From positions 124,001-188,000 of the forward strand of contig NZ_MLCL01000023.1 in assembly GCF_001942625.1 (NCBI RefSeq): a DNA stretch of 64,000 bases. The letters are read 5' to 3'. This stretch comes from Mycobacterium syngnathidarum. GTDB lineage: Bacteria > Actinomycetota > Actinomycetes > Mycobacteriales > Mycobacteriaceae. The position numbers were made by a program, and so were the translations under genes. Positions within the stretch are counted from its first letter, which is position 1. The number at the start of each line of letters is the position of its first letter. Below the pieces are notes generated by a model. It saw only the letters and a program-made list of their open reading frames with translations. It made no database searches and was not told the DNA's origin. Shown piece after piece: positions 18,989 through 29,081 of this stretch.

Positions 18989-20209
18989 ATGGCAATCAAT
19001 CTGGAAATGCCCCGCAAGCTCCAGGCGGTCATCGAGAAGGGCCACCAGGGCGCCGCCGAGATGCTTCGCCCGATCTCGCGCAAGTACGACCTCGCCGAGC
19101 ACGCCTATCCGGTCGAGCTGGACACCCTGGCCACGCTGTTCGAAGGCATCTCGAGCGCCAAGACCATCTCGTTCGCCGGCGCCGAGGCGTTCCGTGACGA
19201 CGCCAACACCAAGGGCGAGAAGGTCACCGTCAACGGCGCCAACATGTCTGCGCTGCTCAACGCTCTGGAGATCAGCTGGGGCGATGTCGCCCTGCTGCTC
19301 TCGGTGCCGCGGCAGGGCCTGGGCAACGCCGCCATCTCCTCGGTGGCCACACCCGAGCAGCTCGAGCGCCTCGGCAAGGACGTGTGGGCCGCGATGGCCA
19401 TCACCGAGCCCGGGTTCGGCTCCGACTCGGCGGCCGTCACCACCACCGCGGTGCTCGACGGCGACGAGTACGTGATCAACGGCGAGAAGATCTTCGTCAC
19501 GGCAGGTTCGCGGGCCACCCACATCGTGGTGTGGGCGACCCTGGACAAGTCCCTCGGCCGCGCGGCGATCAAGTCGTTCATCGTGCCGCGCGAGCATCCC
19601 GGGGTGACCGTCGAGCGCCTGGAACACAAGCTCGGCATCAAGGCCTCCGACACCGCGGTCATCCGCTTCGAGAACGCCCGCATCCCCAAGGACAACTTGC
19701 TGGGCGATCCAGAGATCCACGTGGAGAAGGGTTTTGCCGGGGTCATGGAGACCTTCGACAACACCCGGCCGATCGTGGCGGCCATGGCGGTCGGCATCGC
19801 CCGCGCCGCCTTGGAGGATCTGCGCGCGATTCTCACCGACGCCGGCATCGAGATCTCCTACGACAAGCCGGCCCACGCGCAGAGTGCCCCCGCCGCGGAG
19901 TTCCTGCGGATGGAGGCCGACTGGGAGGCCGGGTACCTGTTGACCGTCCGCTCCGCATGGCAGGCCGACAACAGCATCCCCAACTCCAAGGAAGCCTCGA
20001 TGGGTAAGGCCAAGGCCGCCCGGGTGGCCAGCGACATCACCCTCAAGGCCGTCGAAATGGCCGGAACCGTGGGCTATTCCGAGCAGACCCTGCTGGAGAA
20101 GTGGGCCCGCGACTCCAAGATCCTCGACATCTTCGAGGGCACGCAGCAAATCCAGCAGCTGGTGGTAGCCCGCCGCCTGCTGGGCCTGTCCTCGGCCGAG
20201 CTGAAGTAG
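18989..20209 (+). CDS. fadE23: Acyl-CoA dehydrogenase FadE23
   Basis: This 406-residue acyl-CoA dehydrogenase has the FAD-binding AMAITEPGFGSDSAAVTTTAV (about 135-155), YVINGEKIFVTAGSRATHIVVWA, and the C-terminal IFEGTQQIQQLVVARRLLGLS carrying the family's usual catalytic-Glu context. It follows fadE24 by 40 bases and is likely co-transcribed, giving the two subunits of one dehydrogenase. A strong hairpin directly follows its stop. Confidence 0.93.
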   Translation: MAINLEMPRKLQAVIEKGHQGAAEMLRPISRKYDLAEHAYPVELDTLATLFEGISSAKTISFAGAEAFRDDANTKGEKVTVNGANMSALLNALEISWGDVALLLSVPRQGLGNAAISSVATPEQLERLGKDVWAAMAITEPGFGSDSAAVTTTAVLDGDEYVINGEKIFVTAGSRATHIVVWATLDKSLGRAAIKSFIVPREHPGVTVERLEHKLGIKASDTAVIRFENARIPKDNLLGDPEIHVEKGFAGVMETFDNTRPIVAAMAVGIARAALEDLRAILTDAGIEISYDKPAHAQSAPAAEFLRMEADWEAGYLLTVRSAWQADNSIPNSKEASMGKAKAARVASDITLKAVEMAGTVGYSEQTLLEKWARDSKILDIFEGTQQIQQLVVARRLLGLSSAELK

Positions 20210-20222
20210 CGCTTCCGCTTCC

Positions 20223-20283
20223 GCCGAGCAGCCGCAAACTGCCCAAAACCGCCTGGTTTTGGGCAGTTTTGCGTCTGCTCGGC
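20223..20283 (+). terminator. Long hairpin after fadE23
   Basis: Outer arms GCCGAGCAG (20223-20231) and CTGCTCGGC (20275-20283) enclose GCAAACTGCCCAAAACC and GGTTTTGGGCAGTTTTGC around a GCCT loop, forming about 26 bp of stem with one bulge and a small internal mismatch. It probably terminates or attenuates between fadE23 and fadB4. It shares its arms with hairpins elsewhere in the window. Confidence 0.7.
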
Positions 20284-20299
20284 CAACTAGGGTGACGTC

Positions 20300-21298
20300 A
20301 TGGACACATTCCAAGCGCTCGTCGCGCGGCAGGAAGACGACCGTATCGAGGCGGCGGTCGAGACGCTGCAGGCATCCGACCTGCCGGACGGCGAGGTCAC
20401 CATCCGGGTGCAGTACAGCAGCGTCAACTTCAAAGACGCGCTCGCACTGACCCCCAAGGGCGGTGTGGTGCGCGACTATCCGATCGTCCCGGGTATCGAC
20501 CTCACCGGCGAGGTGGTCGCCTCGGCGTCCCCCGACTTCGCGCCCGGCGATCTGGTGCTGGCCCACGGGTATCAGATCGGCACCGGTCATCATGGCGGCT
20601 ACGCCGAGTACGCCCGGCTACCGGCCGATCAAGTGGTGGCACTGGGCCCGCTGACACCGCGTGAAGGCGCAGCGATCGGCACCGCCGGATTCACCGCTGC
20701 GATGAGCGTGCAGGCCCTTACCCGGCACGGCGTCGCACCCCAGGACGGTCCGGTCGTGGTGACCGGAGCGACCGGCGGCGTCGGGTCGGTCAGCGTGGAC
20801 CTGCTGGCAGCTGCCGGCTACCAGGTGGTGGCGTCGACCGGAAAATCCGATCAGGCCGATCATCTCCGTGCCCTGGGCGCATCCGACGTCATCGGCCGCC
20901 TCCCGGCCGATCCCGAGGCCAAACCCCGGCCACTGGGCAAGACGCGGTGGGCCGGGGCCGTGGACTGTGTCGGCGGCGCCACACTTGCCGACGTGCTGAG
21001 CAGTCTGCAGTACGGCGGCGCGGTGGCGGCCAGCGGGCTGACCGGCGGTACGGCACTGAACACCACGGTCATGCCGTTCATCCTGCGCGGCGTATCCCTG
21101 CTGGGAATCGACTCGGTACAGATGCCCATCGGACCGCGACGCGAGCTGTGGCAGCAGTTGGGCGGTGAGCTCAAACCTCACCATCTCGACGAGGTCACCC
21201 ACGAGGTCGACGCCAAGGACGTCGTCGCGGTGCTCGACGAGGTCCGGGCCGGCCGCTACTCGGGACGCGCGGTGGTGAGGGTCGCCGGAGGCTTCTGA
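20300..21298 (+). CDS. fadB4: Acrylyl-CoA-reductase/quinone-oxidoreductase-like MDR enzyme FadB4
   Basis: This 332-residue MDR protein is of the YhdH/AcuI type: VQYSSVNFKDALALTPKGG near the N-terminus, GIDLTGEVVAS, the Rossmann site VVVTGATGGVGSVSVDLLAAAGYQVVASTGK (about 150-180) and the end RAGRYSGRAVVRVAGGF. YhdH/AcuI proteins reduce acrylyl-CoA or quinone-like enones with NADPH. The order fadE24-fadE23-fadB4 matches M. tuberculosis. It lies behind a strong hairpin but has its own AGGGTGA ribosome binding site. Confidence 0.88.
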   Translation: MDTFQALVARQEDDRIEAAVETLQASDLPDGEVTIRVQYSSVNFKDALALTPKGGVVRDYPIVPGIDLTGEVVASASPDFAPGDLVLAHGYQIGTGHHGGYAEYARLPADQVVALGPLTPREGAAIGTAGFTAAMSVQALTRHGVAPQDGPVVVTGATGGVGSVSVDLLAAAGYQVVASTGKSDQADHLRALGASDVIGRLPADPEAKPRPLGKTRWAGAVDCVGGATLADVLSSLQYGGAVAASGLTGGTALNTTVMPFILRGVSLLGIDSVQMPIGPRRELWQQLGGELKPHHLDEVTHEVDAKDVVAVLDEVRAGRYSGRAVVRVAGGF

Positions 21299-21322
21299 CA
21301 CTTCGCCCGCCAGATACCTTCT

Positions 21323-21385
21323 CCCGCCAGATACAAAACTGCCCCAAATCCGAAGATTTGGGGCAGTTCTGTGTCTGTTCGCGGG
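21323..21385. terminator. Bidirectional terminator between convergent fadB4 and antigen 85 gene
   Basis: The core stem AACTGCCCCAAATC/GATTTGGGGCAGTT is perfect over 14 bp around a CGAA loop, extended by imperfect ACAGATAC/GTGTCTGT-type flanks. It lies between two convergent stops (21298 and 21391). CCCGCCAGATAC is also directly repeated at 21306 and 21324. Confidence 0.75.
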
Positions 21386-21390
21386 GCTGG

Positions 21391-22800
<1,410 letters not shown>

Positions 22801-22820
22801 ACCATACTAAAAAGTATGGT
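22801..22820 (+). promoter_or_regulatory. Operator-promoter of the flavin monooxygenase gene
   Basis: ACCATACT-AAAA-AGTATGGT is a perfect 8-4-8 inverted repeat. Its right arm contains TATGGT (22815-22820), a mycobacterial TANNNT -10 element, placing initiation only a few bases before the ATG at 22833. No Shine-Dalgarno sequence precedes that ATG, so a leaderless or near-leaderless transcript is likely. Confidence 0.55.
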
Positions 22821-22832
22821 AACTTTCGGCAC

Positions 22833-23999
22833 ATGACCTCCCCCCTCACCACCGACCGCTCCATCACCGCCGAATTCGTCGCCCGCCTGGCCGAGCGGGC
22901 CGCTGAGGCCGAGGAGTTGCGCCGGCTTCCCGATGCGACGGTGGCCGAGCTTGTCGACTCCGGTTTCACCGAACTGTTGGTACCCGCGCGGTTTGGCGGT
23001 CGGCAGGGAGATTTCCCGCAGATCCTGGACCCCGTACGCCGGATGGCCCACGGCTGCACCTCGAGCGCCTGGACGATCGGCTTCCTGGCCCTGCACAACT
23101 GGATGCTGTCGCTGTTCGGTGAGCAGGCCCAGGAGGAGGCGTTCGCCAGCAGACCGTTCCTTGCTCCGGCCCCGTTGGCGCCGACCGGGCGGGGACTACC
23201 GGTCGACGGAGGCATTCGCCTGACCGGCAGGTGGTCCTGGGCCACCGGCGTCATGCACGGGAACTGGATCATCGTCGCGGCGTTGTGCGGCCCCGACGAC
23301 GGGCTGTACCCGGCGCTGGCGCTGCTGCCGATCAGCGACGTGACGGTGGCCGATGTGTGGCACACCGACGGCATGCGAGCCACCGGGTCCAACGACGCCA
23401 TCGCCTCCGACGTCTTCGTGCCCGAGCACCGGTTGGTGAAGGTGCTCGACATCTATTCCGGAACGGCTCCGGGTGCCGGACTGCACGACGGCTCCGCCTA
23501 CCGCTGGCCGATGGTGCCCGCACTGGCCCTGTTGGCCGCGATGCCGGCACTGGGCAGTGCCGAGCGGGTCACCGAGATCTACGCGCAGCGCCTGGGCGAA
23601 CGCGTACTGCCCTACGAAGGCGTCATACAGAAGGACAAGCCGATCGCTCAGGCCCACCTGGCCGGGGCTCAGGTACGGGTGCGCGCGTTGCGGGCTCTGC
23701 TGGCCGACACCGTCGGCGAGATCGAAGCGGTCGTGGCGTCCGGCGACCCGGTCGACAAACCGGTGCGCGCGCAGGCGCGGCTGTCGGCGGCGCACATCGT
23801 CAGCGAGTCGAAGGCCGTCATCGCCGACCTACTGGGCGCCGGCGGCGCGAGCATCCATTTCCTGTCCAGCCCCCTGCAACGCTTCAAGCGCGACGTCGAC
23901 GTCCTGTCCGGCCATGTGGTGTTCGACTACGACACCAGCCGCGAGTTGGCCGGTGCGCTGGCGCTGGGGATGAAGATCCCCCGGACGTCGATGATCTGA
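22833..23999 (+). CDS. Acyl-CoA-dehydrogenase-fold flavin monooxygenase (HsaA/HpaH-like)
   Basis: This 388-residue protein has the ACAD fold of two-component monooxygenases: the N-terminal helical domain FVARLAERAAEAEELRRLPDATVAELVDSGF, then LTGRWSWATGVMHGNWIIVAALC, and C-terminal LLGAGGASIHFLSSPLQRFKRDVDVLSGHVVFDYD. This end matches the group-D flavin hydroxylases (HsaA, DszC, HpaH-like), which need a separate flavin reductase. The ACAD catalytic Glu region is not conserved. The substrate could be a phenol or indole-like compound. It lies alone downstream of a palindromic operator and no flavin reductase gene is nearby. Confidence 0.85.
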   Translation: MTSPLTTDRSITAEFVARLAERAAEAEELRRLPDATVAELVDSGFTELLVPARFGGRQGDFPQILDPVRRMAHGCTSSAWTIGFLALHNWMLSLFGEQAQEEAFASRPFLAPAPLAPTGRGLPVDGGIRLTGRWSWATGVMHGNWIIVAALCGPDDGLYPALALLPISDVTVADVWHTDGMRATGSNDAIASDVFVPEHRLVKVLDIYSGTAPGAGLHDGSAYRWPMVPALALLAAMPALGSAERVTEIYAQRLGERVLPYEGVIQKDKPIAQAHLAGAQVRVRALRALLADTVGEIEAVVASGDPVDKPVRAQARLSAAHIVSESKAVIADLLGAGGASIHFLSSPLQRFKRDVDVLSGHVVFDYDTSRELAGALALGMKIPRTSMI

Positions 24000-24018
24000 G
24001 CGGCGTGCTGATCGCAGC

Positions 24019-24675
24019 TCACCGCGGCGGTCTGGGCAACTCCCTGACGTAGGTCACGCCCTGTCCCCAGGCACCCATGTGTTGCGTGATGATCTCGTTG
24101 AGTGGGCCATAAGTTTCCTCGCGCGCCCAGTCACGCTGGAACTCGGAGAGCAGCTGAGCGACCGAAACCGGCGCGACGCCGGCCAGGATCATCCGCTGGA
24201 CGGCCGCATCGTGAGCAGCCTGGGAGGAGCCGGCGGACGCGTCCACCACCGCGTAGACGTCGACGCCTTGCTCCTTGGCGGACAGCGCCGGCAGGGTCAA
24301 GCACACCTCGGTCCAGAGTCCGGCGATGATCAGCTTCGTCCGACCGGTAGCAGCGACGGCGTCCCGGATACGGCCGTCCTGCCAGGCATTGATGAAGGTG
24401 CGGTCGATGACATGGTGGCCCGGAAAGACCTCGCGCAGCTCGGGAATCAGTTGCCCGCCGAAGGATTCGGCGGCGATGGAAGTCAGGATGGTCGGGATCT
24501 CGAACAGCCGGCCCAGCTTGGCCAGCGTTGTCACGTTGTTCACCAGGCTCTGCGGGTCCGTCGCACTGCGAGCCCCGAACAGCATCTGGGGTTGATGGTC
24601 GATCAGCAGCAATACCGCGTCTTCCTTGGCGATGACAGACGAGATCTCGCTGTCCTTCAGGTCGGGACTGGCCAT
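24019..24675 (-). CDS. Isochorismatase-family hydrolase (YcaC-like)
   Basis: This 218-residue cysteine-hydrolase-superfamily protein has the triad positions Asp in LLLIDHQPQMLFG, Lys/Arg region before the loop, and Cys in IAGLWTEVCLTLPALSA. QGVDVYAVVDASAGSS and the C-terminal LLSEFQRDWARE match YcaC-type members, whose substrate is mostly unknown. The ATG at 24675 is preferred because AGGAG lies 9 bases upstream; an upstream in-frame ATG has no proper spacing. It follows the VOC lipoprotein gene and is probably in the same unit. Confidence 0.88.
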   Translation of the reverse strand: MASPDLKDSEISSVIAKEDAVLLLIDHQPQMLFGARSATDPQSLVNNVTTLAKLGRLFEIPTILTSIAAESFGGQLIPELREVFPGHHVIDRTFINAWQDGRIRDAVAATGRTKLIIAGLWTEVCLTLPALSAKEQGVDVYAVVDASAGSSQAAHDAAVQRMILAGVAPVSVAQLLSEFQRDWAREETYGPLNEIITQHMGAWGQGVTYVRELPRPPR

Positions 24676-24736
24676 CTGACGCATCTCCTGTGTGGATGTT
24701 GTTCTTTGGCAACGGAATTCGGAAAGAGCTGGCAAC

Positions 24737-25651
24737 TCACCGCATCTGGTCGTCGTGGATCTCGACCACGTAATCCCCAGGGAACCGCACGATCACGCTG
24801 TGCCCGTCCGGCCCGGCGTGCGGGCCCCACAACACGGTGGCCCCCTTCGCCTTCGCCTTCGCCACCGTTTCAGCGACACTCTCCACAGCTATTCCCGCGG
24901 ACTCCCGACCGAACGGATACGGCAACTGACCGTCGGTGCCGATGATGACGGTGTTCCCGTAATCCGATGTGGCGAGCACCCGGTGATAGGTTTTGCCCGC
25001 TAGACCGATCTGCGCGCCGTCTGCCGTGGCGTCGTCAGACACCTTCTCGCCTTGGGTGAAGGCCAGATATGACACCAGAAATTGGTCCATGGTGCTTTCC
25101 GGTACATACATGCGGAGGTCCGGCTTCGTGGTCAGCGGTGGGTACAGATTCGGCGGCAACTCGAACAGGTGCCACAACTGCACCGCGGCGCCGGCGGGAA
25201 ACTGGATGACCGCGTCCCGCCCCAGCGGATCGTCGAATGGGGCCACCAGCACATGGGCATGCGCGGCCGAGGCCTGTTGAACCGCCTGATCCACGTCGGT
25301 GACTCCCCAGCCGGAGACCTCGGATCCGAACGGATACGGAATGCCCGTGCTGAACTCGTACACCGAGAGAGCGGCTACCGGCGACGACAACATGATCGCG
25401 GTCGCCTTACTCGGGTAGGGCGTCAGGTCGATGTCATTCACCGGGGGTTGTGCGTGACCGCCGAAGGTGGCGATCCATGAGTCGACGAATGCTGCAGCGG
25501 TACCCGACTGGGCGTAGACGTGGAACGTGCGGAACGCCGCACCGAGCGCGATCTTGGCGTCCTCGCGCGAAGCGGCGGAGCAGGCGTTGACCGACAGCAC
25601 CGCCGCGACGAGGAGCAGCGACAAAATACGTTTGCGGAGAATGCTTTTCAT
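24737..25651 (-). CDS. Lipoprotein with two glyoxalase/VOC-like repeats
   Basis: The ATG at 25651 (MKSILRKRILSLLLVAAVLS) gives a signal peptide with a lipobox at VNAC-S. Two repeats follow, each with a PYPFG...GWGV/GIAVE start, a helix of D/VDQAVQQASA or VAETVAKAKAKGA, and a D-AVIQFPAGAAVQLWH or HSVIVRFPGDYVVEIHD strand, which is the VOC fold. The product is 304 residues. An exported VOC lipoprotein is unusual because glyoxalase-fold enzymes are mostly cytosolic. It is divergent from ubiX. Longer in-frame starts reach 25864 but add a low-quality N-terminus. Confidence 0.75.
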   Translation of the reverse strand: MKSILRKRILSLLLVAAVLSVNACSAASREDAKIALGAAFRTFHVYAQSGTAAAFVDSWIATFGGHAQPPVNDIDLTPYPSKATAIMLSSPVAALSVYEFSTGIPYPFGSEVSGWGVTDVDQAVQQASAAHAHVLVAPFDDPLGRDAVIQFPAGAAVQLWHLFELPPNLYPPLTTKPDLRMYVPESTMDQFLVSYLAFTQGEKVSDDATADGAQIGLAGKTYHRVLATSDYGNTVIIGTDGQLPYPFGRESAGIAVESVAETVAKAKAKGATVLWGPHAGPDGHSVIVRFPGDYVVEIHDDQMR

Positions 25652-25791
25652 ACCGGCATAGCTGTGCACCATCACACGATCGCGGGAATCGAGAGGCGCT
25701 CGCATCCGCAAGTGGCTAGCCGTACTGGCTAGCCGGCCGACGACTTTCCACGTCATGCAATCGATCGCGACGTTCAGGCATTCATAGTTGT

Positions 25792-26451
25792 ATGGCAGCG
25801 AAGCACGACACGTATTCGCCGATGCGCCTGGTGGTGGCCATGACCGGGGCGACGGGCGCCGCACTCGGCATCCGCCTGCTGGAAATACTGGCCGAACTCG
25901 GCGTCGAGACGCACCTGATTCTCAGCGACTGGGCCCGGGCGACCATCAAACTCGAGACCGACCACAGCGTCGACGAAGTCCGCGCGCTCGCCTCGCATAC
26001 CCACAGTTCCCGCGATCTCGCGGCAGGCATCTCCAGTGGTTCGTTCCTCACCGACGGAATGGTCGTGTGCCCGTGCAGCATGAAGACTTTGAGCGCCATC
26101 CGGATCGGGTACAGCGACAACCTGATCACCCGGGCCGCCGATGTCACGCTCAAGGAACGCCGCAAGCTGGTGTTGGTGGCTCGGGAGGCGCCCCTGAGCG
26201 AGGTCCACCTGGACAACATGCACTATCTGGCCCGCGCCGGCGCGGTGATATTCCCCCCGACGGTCGCCTACTACGACCGACCCGCATCGCTCGACGAGGC
26301 GACAAACTACGTGGTCGGTCGCCTGCTCGATCAACTGGGTATTCCACACTCGCTGATCAGGCGTTGGAAGGACGGTCAGGCCGGCGACGGGGACTCCGCG
26401 GTCACACCCATCCATCGGACAAGTTCCGATCCAGTGAGGAGAACGAAATGA
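25792..26451 (+). CDS. UbiX-like flavin prenyltransferase
   Basis: This 219-residue protein makes prenyl-FMN, the cofactor of UbiD decarboxylases. The FMN loop AMTGATGAALGIRLLEIL (residues 15-32) and the core CPCSMKTLSAIRIGYSDNLITRAADVTLKERRKLVLVAREAPLSEVHLDNM are hallmarks. Its stop overlaps the ubiD-like start by 4 bases (ATGA), so both are co-translated. The last ~30 residues after the core are a linker with no function known. It is divergent from the VOC lipoprotein. Confidence 0.93.
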   Translation: MAAKHDTYSPMRLVVAMTGATGAALGIRLLEILAELGVETHLILSDWARATIKLETDHSVDEVRALASHTHSSRDLAAGISSGSFLTDGMVVCPCSMKTLSAIRIGYSDNLITRAADVTLKERRKLVLVAREAPLSEVHLDNMHYLARAGAVIFPPTVAYYDRPASLDEATNYVVGRLLDQLGIPHSLIRRWKDGQAGDGDSAVTPIHRTSSDPVRRTK

Positions 26452-28037
26452 CGGCCTCGACACGCCCACAGCAGAACGGTCGGCCAGAGAAGTCGGACAC
26501 CGGCCCCGACCTCCGGAGCTGGCTGACCACGCTGCAGGCCGCCGACCAGTTGCGGCGCGTCACGGCGGCAGTCGACTGGAACGAGGAGATCGGTGCAATC
26601 ACCCGCGTCAACCTCTCCCTCGACGGACCGGCACTGCTATTCGAGAACATCGTCGACCACCAGACCACTCGCTGCACCAAGTTTCTGACCTCAGCGATCG
26701 GCAACCGTCGCCAGATTCAGCTGATGCTGGGACTACCTGAGGGAACCGGGGATTCGGAGATCGTGCGCCATCTGAAGAACACGTTCAGAAATCCGGTGCC
26801 GCCGCGTGTCGTCGAGACCGGCCCGGTCAAGGCGAACGTCGTCGAGCGCGACGACGTGGACCTCTTTCAGTTCCCGGTGCCCAAATGGCATGCGGCGGAC
26901 GGCGGTCGGTACATCGACACCTTCTGTGGCGTCGTCACCGCGGACAAGGCAACGGGACGTGACAACATCGGCCTGTATCGCGGACAGATCGTCGACCGCG
27001 ACAAGATCGCCAAGCTCATGGTGCCCAGCCAGGGGTGGGGCGGCCACCTGGAGGGGTACACGCCGGAGCCCATGCCGGTGGCGATCGTCTACGGCTGGCA
27101 CGACGTACTGCCGTTCTGCGCCGGGAGTCCTTTCCCGCGAAACGTCTGCGAATGGGACATGATGGGCGCACTGCTCGGCCGACCGGTGGATCTGGTGGCC
27201 TGCGATACGGTGCCACTGCACGTGCCGGCGAGCGCCGAGATCGTCGTCGAGGGCTACCTGGACCCCGACCCCGTGACGTTCGTCGAAGAAGGGCCGTTCG
27301 CGGAATACCCCGGATTTCTCGGCAGCGCCGCGCCGGCGCCGGTTCTGCACGTCACCCGCATCACCCACCGCGACGATCCGGTGCTGCGCGGCACCCTCGA
27401 AGGGATCCGGCCGGGATTCTTCAACGAAGACAGCATCATCAATTTCGCGCGATCGGCCATCACTTGGAACATGCTGGAGGACCTGGGAATCGGCGGCATC
27501 ACCGACCTGTGGATGACGGAGGTGACCAACGGCCAGAACACCATCGTGCAGATCCACAAGGCTTATCGCGGGCACGCGCAGCAGGTAGCCGCTGCGTTGT
27601 GGGGAACCGGCGGATCGGTCTGGTTCCACAAGAACGTCATGGTCGTCGAGGAGGACGTCGACGTCCACGATCCGGTCGCGCTGGACTGGGCGATGACGTA
27701 CCGGGTCAACGCCGGTCTCGGCGACATCGCCTTCTACGGGCAGACCATGGGGTCACCGCTGGATCCGTCCACCCCGCCGGAAAAGAATGACAGCGCTCGG
27801 TTCGGGGCCGGTGAATGGACCAGGGTGCTCATCGACGCGACCCGGAGCTGGGAGTTCGAGCCTCGCCCGGAGTGGGGTGGGCGGCACTACCCGCCGATCG
27901 ACAAGGTCGACCCGGCATTGGAAGCCAAGGTCGCTGCCCGCTGGCAGGAGTACGGGATCGGCATGCCCTACCTCGACGATGCCCGACGCGAGCTGTTGAC
28001 CATGGCGGAACTCAGCAAACGGCTGCCCGAGGTGTGA
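26448..28037 (+). CDS. UbiD-family prenyl-FMN-dependent decarboxylase
   Basis: This 529-residue enzyme (de)carboxylates aromatic or alpha,beta-unsaturated acids using prFMN. The cofactor and active-site features appear as the Arg in DNIGLYRGQIVDRDKI and the acidic motif VEEGPFAEYPGFLG (about 275-290), where UbiD proteins usually read GPFGE. The ATG at 26448 follows GAGGAG and overlaps the ubiX stop. The length is in the UbiD range. Substrate unknown; the adjacent F420-type gene suggests a non-ubiquinone catabolic role. Confidence 0.92.
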   Translation: MTASTRPQQNGRPEKSDTGPDLRSWLTTLQAADQLRRVTAAVDWNEEIGAITRVNLSLDGPALLFENIVDHQTTRCTKFLTSAIGNRRQIQLMLGLPEGTGDSEIVRHLKNTFRNPVPPRVVETGPVKANVVERDDVDLFQFPVPKWHAADGGRYIDTFCGVVTADKATGRDNIGLYRGQIVDRDKIAKLMVPSQGWGGHLEGYTPEPMPVAIVYGWHDVLPFCAGSPFPRNVCEWDMMGALLGRPVDLVACDTVPLHVPASAEIVVEGYLDPDPVTFVEEGPFAEYPGFLGSAAPAPVLHVTRITHRDDPVLRGTLEGIRPGFFNEDSIINFARSAITWNMLEDLGIGGITDLWMTEVTNGQNTIVQIHKAYRGHAQQVAAALWGTGGSVWFHKNVMVVEEDVDVHDPVALDWAMTYRVNAGLGDIAFYGQTMGSPLDPSTPPEKNDSARFGAGEWTRVLIDATRSWEFEPRPEWGGRHYPPIDKVDPALEAKVAARWQEYGIGMPYLDDARRELLTMAELSKRLPEV

Positions 28038-28104
28038 CACCCGCAGCGGTACGAGTTGACCGTTTGGCCCGAACAATTCGACACGATCAGAAAGCAGGTT
28101 CACG

Positions 28105-29034
28105 TTGACCATCCGCCTGGGACTTCAGGTTTCGAACTACTCGTACGGCGCCGGCGTAGCCGATTTGTTCCCCACCGTGATCGCGCAGGCGAAGGAAGCC
28201 GAAGCGGCGGGCTTCGACTCAGTGTTCGTCATGGATCACTTCTATCAACTACCCGGGCTGGGCGCACCGGACGAGCCGATGCTCGAGGCCTACACCGCCC
28301 TGGGTGCCCTCGCGACCGCGACCGAACGCGTGCAGCTCGGCACGTTGGTCACCGGCAACACCTACCGCAACCCGACACTGCTGGCCAAGGCGGTCACCAC
28401 GTTGGACGTTGTCAGCCAAGGCCGGGCCGTGCTTGGCCTCGGTACCGGCTGGTTCGAATTCGAGCACGACGCACTGGGTTACGAGTTCGGCACCTTCACC
28501 GACCGCTTCGACAAACTCGGGGAGGCGCTGCAGATCATCCTGCCGATGCTCGCCGGTGAGCGGCCCACGTTCGAGGGCACGTACTACCGCACACAAGAGG
28601 CGATGGCCGAGCCGCGATTGCGCGATCACATCCCGCTCGTGATCGGTGGCAGCGGCGAGAAGAAGACTATTCCCCTGGCGGCCAAACACTTCGACCATCT
28701 GAACATCAGTGCGGGCTTCGACCAGTTGCCCCACAAGTTGCAGGTGGTTCGGGAATGCTGCGAGAGGATCGGCCGTGATCCCGCCACGCTGGAGACCAGC
28801 ATGCTGGTCCTCGCCCTCATCGACGAGAACGTCACCGACAGCGTCGTCCCCGACGACCTGAAACAGCAGGTCGTGTTCGGAAGCCCCGAGCAGGTGGCCG
28901 ATCAGATTCAGACCAAGGTGCTCGACGCCGGCGTCGATGGAGTGATTCTCAGCCCCGCGACGAATCTGAACGGCTATCAACCCGGCCGCGCCGCGGCCGT
29001 CGCGGACCTCTTGAAGCCGATGCTCACGATGTGA
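28105..29034 (+). CDS. LLM-class F420-dependent oxidoreductase
   Basis: This 309-residue luciferase-like protein begins TIRLGLQVSNYSYG and has the TIM-barrel motifs AEAAGFDSVFVMDHFYQLP, RVQLGTLVTGNTYRNPTLLAK and GRAVLGLGTGWFEFEHDALGYEFG. It ends with a conserved GSPEQVADQI. This pattern matches the TIGR03560-type LLM proteins in actinobacteria that use F420. The start is TTG at 28105 preceded by AGCAGG. It lies 67 bases after ubiD, likely in one operon with ubiX-ubiD. Confidence 0.88.
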   Translation: MTIRLGLQVSNYSYGAGVADLFPTVIAQAKEAEAAGFDSVFVMDHFYQLPGLGAPDEPMLEAYTALGALATATERVQLGTLVTGNTYRNPTLLAKAVTTLDVVSQGRAVLGLGTGWFEFEHDALGYEFGTFTDRFDKLGEALQIILPMLAGERPTFEGTYYRTQEAMAEPRLRDHIPLVIGGSGEKKTIPLAAKHFDHLNISAGFDQLPHKLQVVRECCERIGRDPATLETSMLVLALIDENVTDSVVPDDLKQQVVFGSPEQVADQIQTKVLDAGVDGVILSPATNLNGYQPGRAAAVADLLKPMLTM

Positions 29035-29081
29035 CGAATCCCGGGCTGCGTCGAGAGGAGGTCACGTTATAGCGTCGTGGA

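Noticed and set aside
18983..20593. 536-codon minus-strand frame opposite fadE23
   Set aside because: It spans two genes and a hairpin, with no domain signature.
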